Part shown: positions 16,271 through 16,836 of the stretch, piece after piece | How the letters are laid out: each line of letters starts with the position of its first letter | How positions within the stretch are numbered: position 1 is the stretch's first letter | Assembly: GCA_030824725.1 (NCBI GenBank) | Contig: JAPJRE010000041.1 | Span: 1 to 16,836 of the forward strand | Reading direction: 5' to 3' | DNA length: 16,836 nucleotides | Source of the DNA: Sphingomonas sp. | Lineage (GTDB): Bacteria > Pseudomonadota > Alphaproteobacteria > Sphingomonadales > Sphingomonadaceae | Notes under the pieces: model-generated | Databases searched by the model: none | What the model saw: the letters and a program-made list of their open reading frames with translations, nothing else | What the model was told of the DNA's origin: nothing | Position numbers and translations under genes: made by a program

Positions 16271-16290
16271 CAATAGCCGCGCGGCTATTG
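16271..16290. repeat. 20-bp perfect palindrome at a convergent gene junction
   Basis: CAATAGCCGC at 16271-16280 is followed directly by its reverse complement GCGGCTATTG at 16281-16290. As RNA it would give an 8-bp stem with a GCGC loop. It lies between the convergent protease gene (ending 16213) and the small minus-strand gene, whose TAG stop (16285-16287) falls within the right arm. No T run follows on either side, so it is a weak terminator candidate or a protein site. Confidence 0.5.
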
Positions 16291-16587
16291 CGGGCTTGCG
16301 GTTGCGACCAAGACGGCGGCACCCACGCCAGCGCCCCCGCCGACGGCGAGAAGCGCCAACGGGATCCCGAAGAACGAATTCTTGCGCCGCACCCGGGGAC
16401 GCGCCGGCTCCGGAACGCCCTGCCCTTCCTGCGCAGCTTCCGGCTGACTTGCGCCACTCGCCGCCGGAGAGGTCTGCGTAGGCAGAGCCTGACGCGGCAA
16501 CACCATGCCGGGGCGAACGGGCGCAGCAACCGCAGCCGCTGCAAGGAGCGCCACAGCCAAGGCACCTAGCGATATTCTTGCAATCAT
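16285..16587 (-). CDS. Small secreted/membrane protein of unknown function
   Basis: The protein has 100 residues from the ATG at 16587, with GAGGT 7 nt upstream; a GTG at 16596 is less likely. It begins with a signal-like helix (MIARISLGALAVALLAAAAVAA). A Pro/Gln/Ser/Glu-rich low-complexity middle follows (about 25-65), then a basic stop-transfer stretch (RPRVRRKN) and a second hydrophobic, glycine-rich helix (about 72-96). If the first helix is cleaved, the protein would be anchored by its C-terminal helix with a short periplasmic spacer. I do not recognise a family. The clear SD and gene-like composition support it as real. It sits between the protease gene and the fragment at the right edge, and its role in the EPS locus is unknown. 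Confidence 0.7.
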   Translation of the reverse strand: MIARISLGALAVALLAAAAVAAPVRPGMVLPRQALPTQTSPAASGASQPEAAQEGQGVPEPARPRVRRKNSFFGIPLALLAVGGGAGVGAAVLVATASPQ

Positions 16588-16625
16588 GGCCACCACCTCA
16601 TTATGTCGAATAAATCACTACTATA

Positions 16626-16653
16626 AAAATAGCCAGTTCATCAAGAAGGTCAA
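16626..16653 (-). promoter_or_regulatory. Candidate promoter for the small membrane protein gene
   Basis: On the minus strand TTGACC (16653-16648) and TATTTT (16631-16626) are separated by 16 bp, about 38 bp upstream of the ATG at 16587. The surrounding 16590-16730 stretch is markedly AT-rich for this genome. The match is reasonable but not tested. Confidence 0.4.
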
Positions 16654-16732
16654 GTGACTTAGCACCTTCAGCAGGACAATCCGACTATATATTTCAGAAG
16701 CAACTGCGGTTAGACTGTAATAAACCTGCAGC

Positions 16733-16748
16733 CCCACCGATTGGTGGG
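16733..16748. terminator. Short hairpin after the right-edge gene, weak terminator candidate
   Basis: CCCACC (16733-16738) and GGTGGG (16743-16748) pair around a GATT loop, just downstream of the stop codon of the minus-strand gene at the right edge. On the minus strand no clear T run follows, while on the plus strand CGAATTTT does. Its role is uncertain. Confidence 0.3.
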
Positions 16749-16754
16749 CGAATT

Positions 16755-16836
16755 TTACTGAACGATGTCACCCCCTGCCACGTCGCGGCTCGGCTTGCCG
16801 ACGCCGGTATAGTGCAGGCCGGCGCGCTCGAGCTCG
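16755..16836 (-). CDS. C-terminal fragment, possibly UDP-glucose 6-dehydrogenase
   Basis: Only the last 26 codons before a TAA stop (16757-16755) lie in the window; the gene continues past the right edge. The readable tail is ELERAGLHYTGVGKPSRDVA plus six more residues. The pattern of a charged helix followed by AGL-x-Y-x-G-G resembles the C-terminal end of UDP-glucose/GDP-mannose dehydrogenases, which usually close with a similar 'aGf-Y-x-x-iGr' segment. If so it would oxidise UDP-glucose to UDP-glucuronate, the substrate of the epimerase at 5798. The fragment is short, so both the gene call and the function are tentative. Confidence 0.45.
   Translation of the reverse strand, partial: ELERAGLHYTGVGKPSRDVAGGDIVQ

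Overview
The window is GC-rich and densely coded, and it reads like an alphaproteobacterial chromosome, most likely a sphingomonad. This rests on gene style and content: a PAS hybrid kinase, a TonB receptor paired with a PepSY membrane protein, and a Wzx/Wzy-type exopolysaccharide (EPS) cluster. No tRNA, rRNA, insertion sequence, phage gene or CRISPR array was seen. The species call is inference.

Left part (1-5165, all minus strand): a PAS-PAS-HisKA-HATPase-receiver hybrid histidine kinase is cut by the left edge, within its receiver domain. To its right is a two-gene unit made of a TonB-dependent outer-membrane receptor and a PepSY-associated inner-membrane protein. Their stop and start codons overlap, and together they suggest iron or siderophore uptake.

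Middle intergenic region (5116-5797): about 680 bp separate the receptor from the rightward EPS operon. I see no convincing gene there. It holds direct and inverted repeats and a plausible promoter about 400 bp ahead of the operon.

EPS cluster (5798-15020): a plus-strand unit encodes a UDP-glucuronate 4-epimerase and two GT4 glycosyltransferases. It ends at a perfect 16-bp stem-loop that can also terminate the opposing transcript. The minus-strand unit, in transcription order, is a Wzy-like polymerase (15020 to 12456), a short Wza-like export lipoprotein (12391 to 11681) and a Wzc-type co-polymerase/tyrosine autokinase (11587 to 9389). Together they would make nucleotide sugar, build the repeat unit, polymerise it in the periplasm and export it. 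No flippase (Wzx) or priming glycosyltransferase lies in the window.

Right part (15021-16836): a secreted PDZ-M48 metalloprotease diverges from wzy. It converges with a 100-residue secreted or membrane protein of unknown function. At the right edge a 26-residue C-terminal fragment looks like the end of a UDP-glucose 6-dehydrogenase. If so, it would supply UDP-glucuronate to the epimerase, and the polysaccharide would contain galacturonic or glucuronic acid.

The points most worth follow-up are the three-part Wzy fusion (membrane polymerase, helical repeat, C-terminal beta-sandwich), the PDZ-M48 protease beside it, and the repeat-rich regulatory region at 5116-5797.
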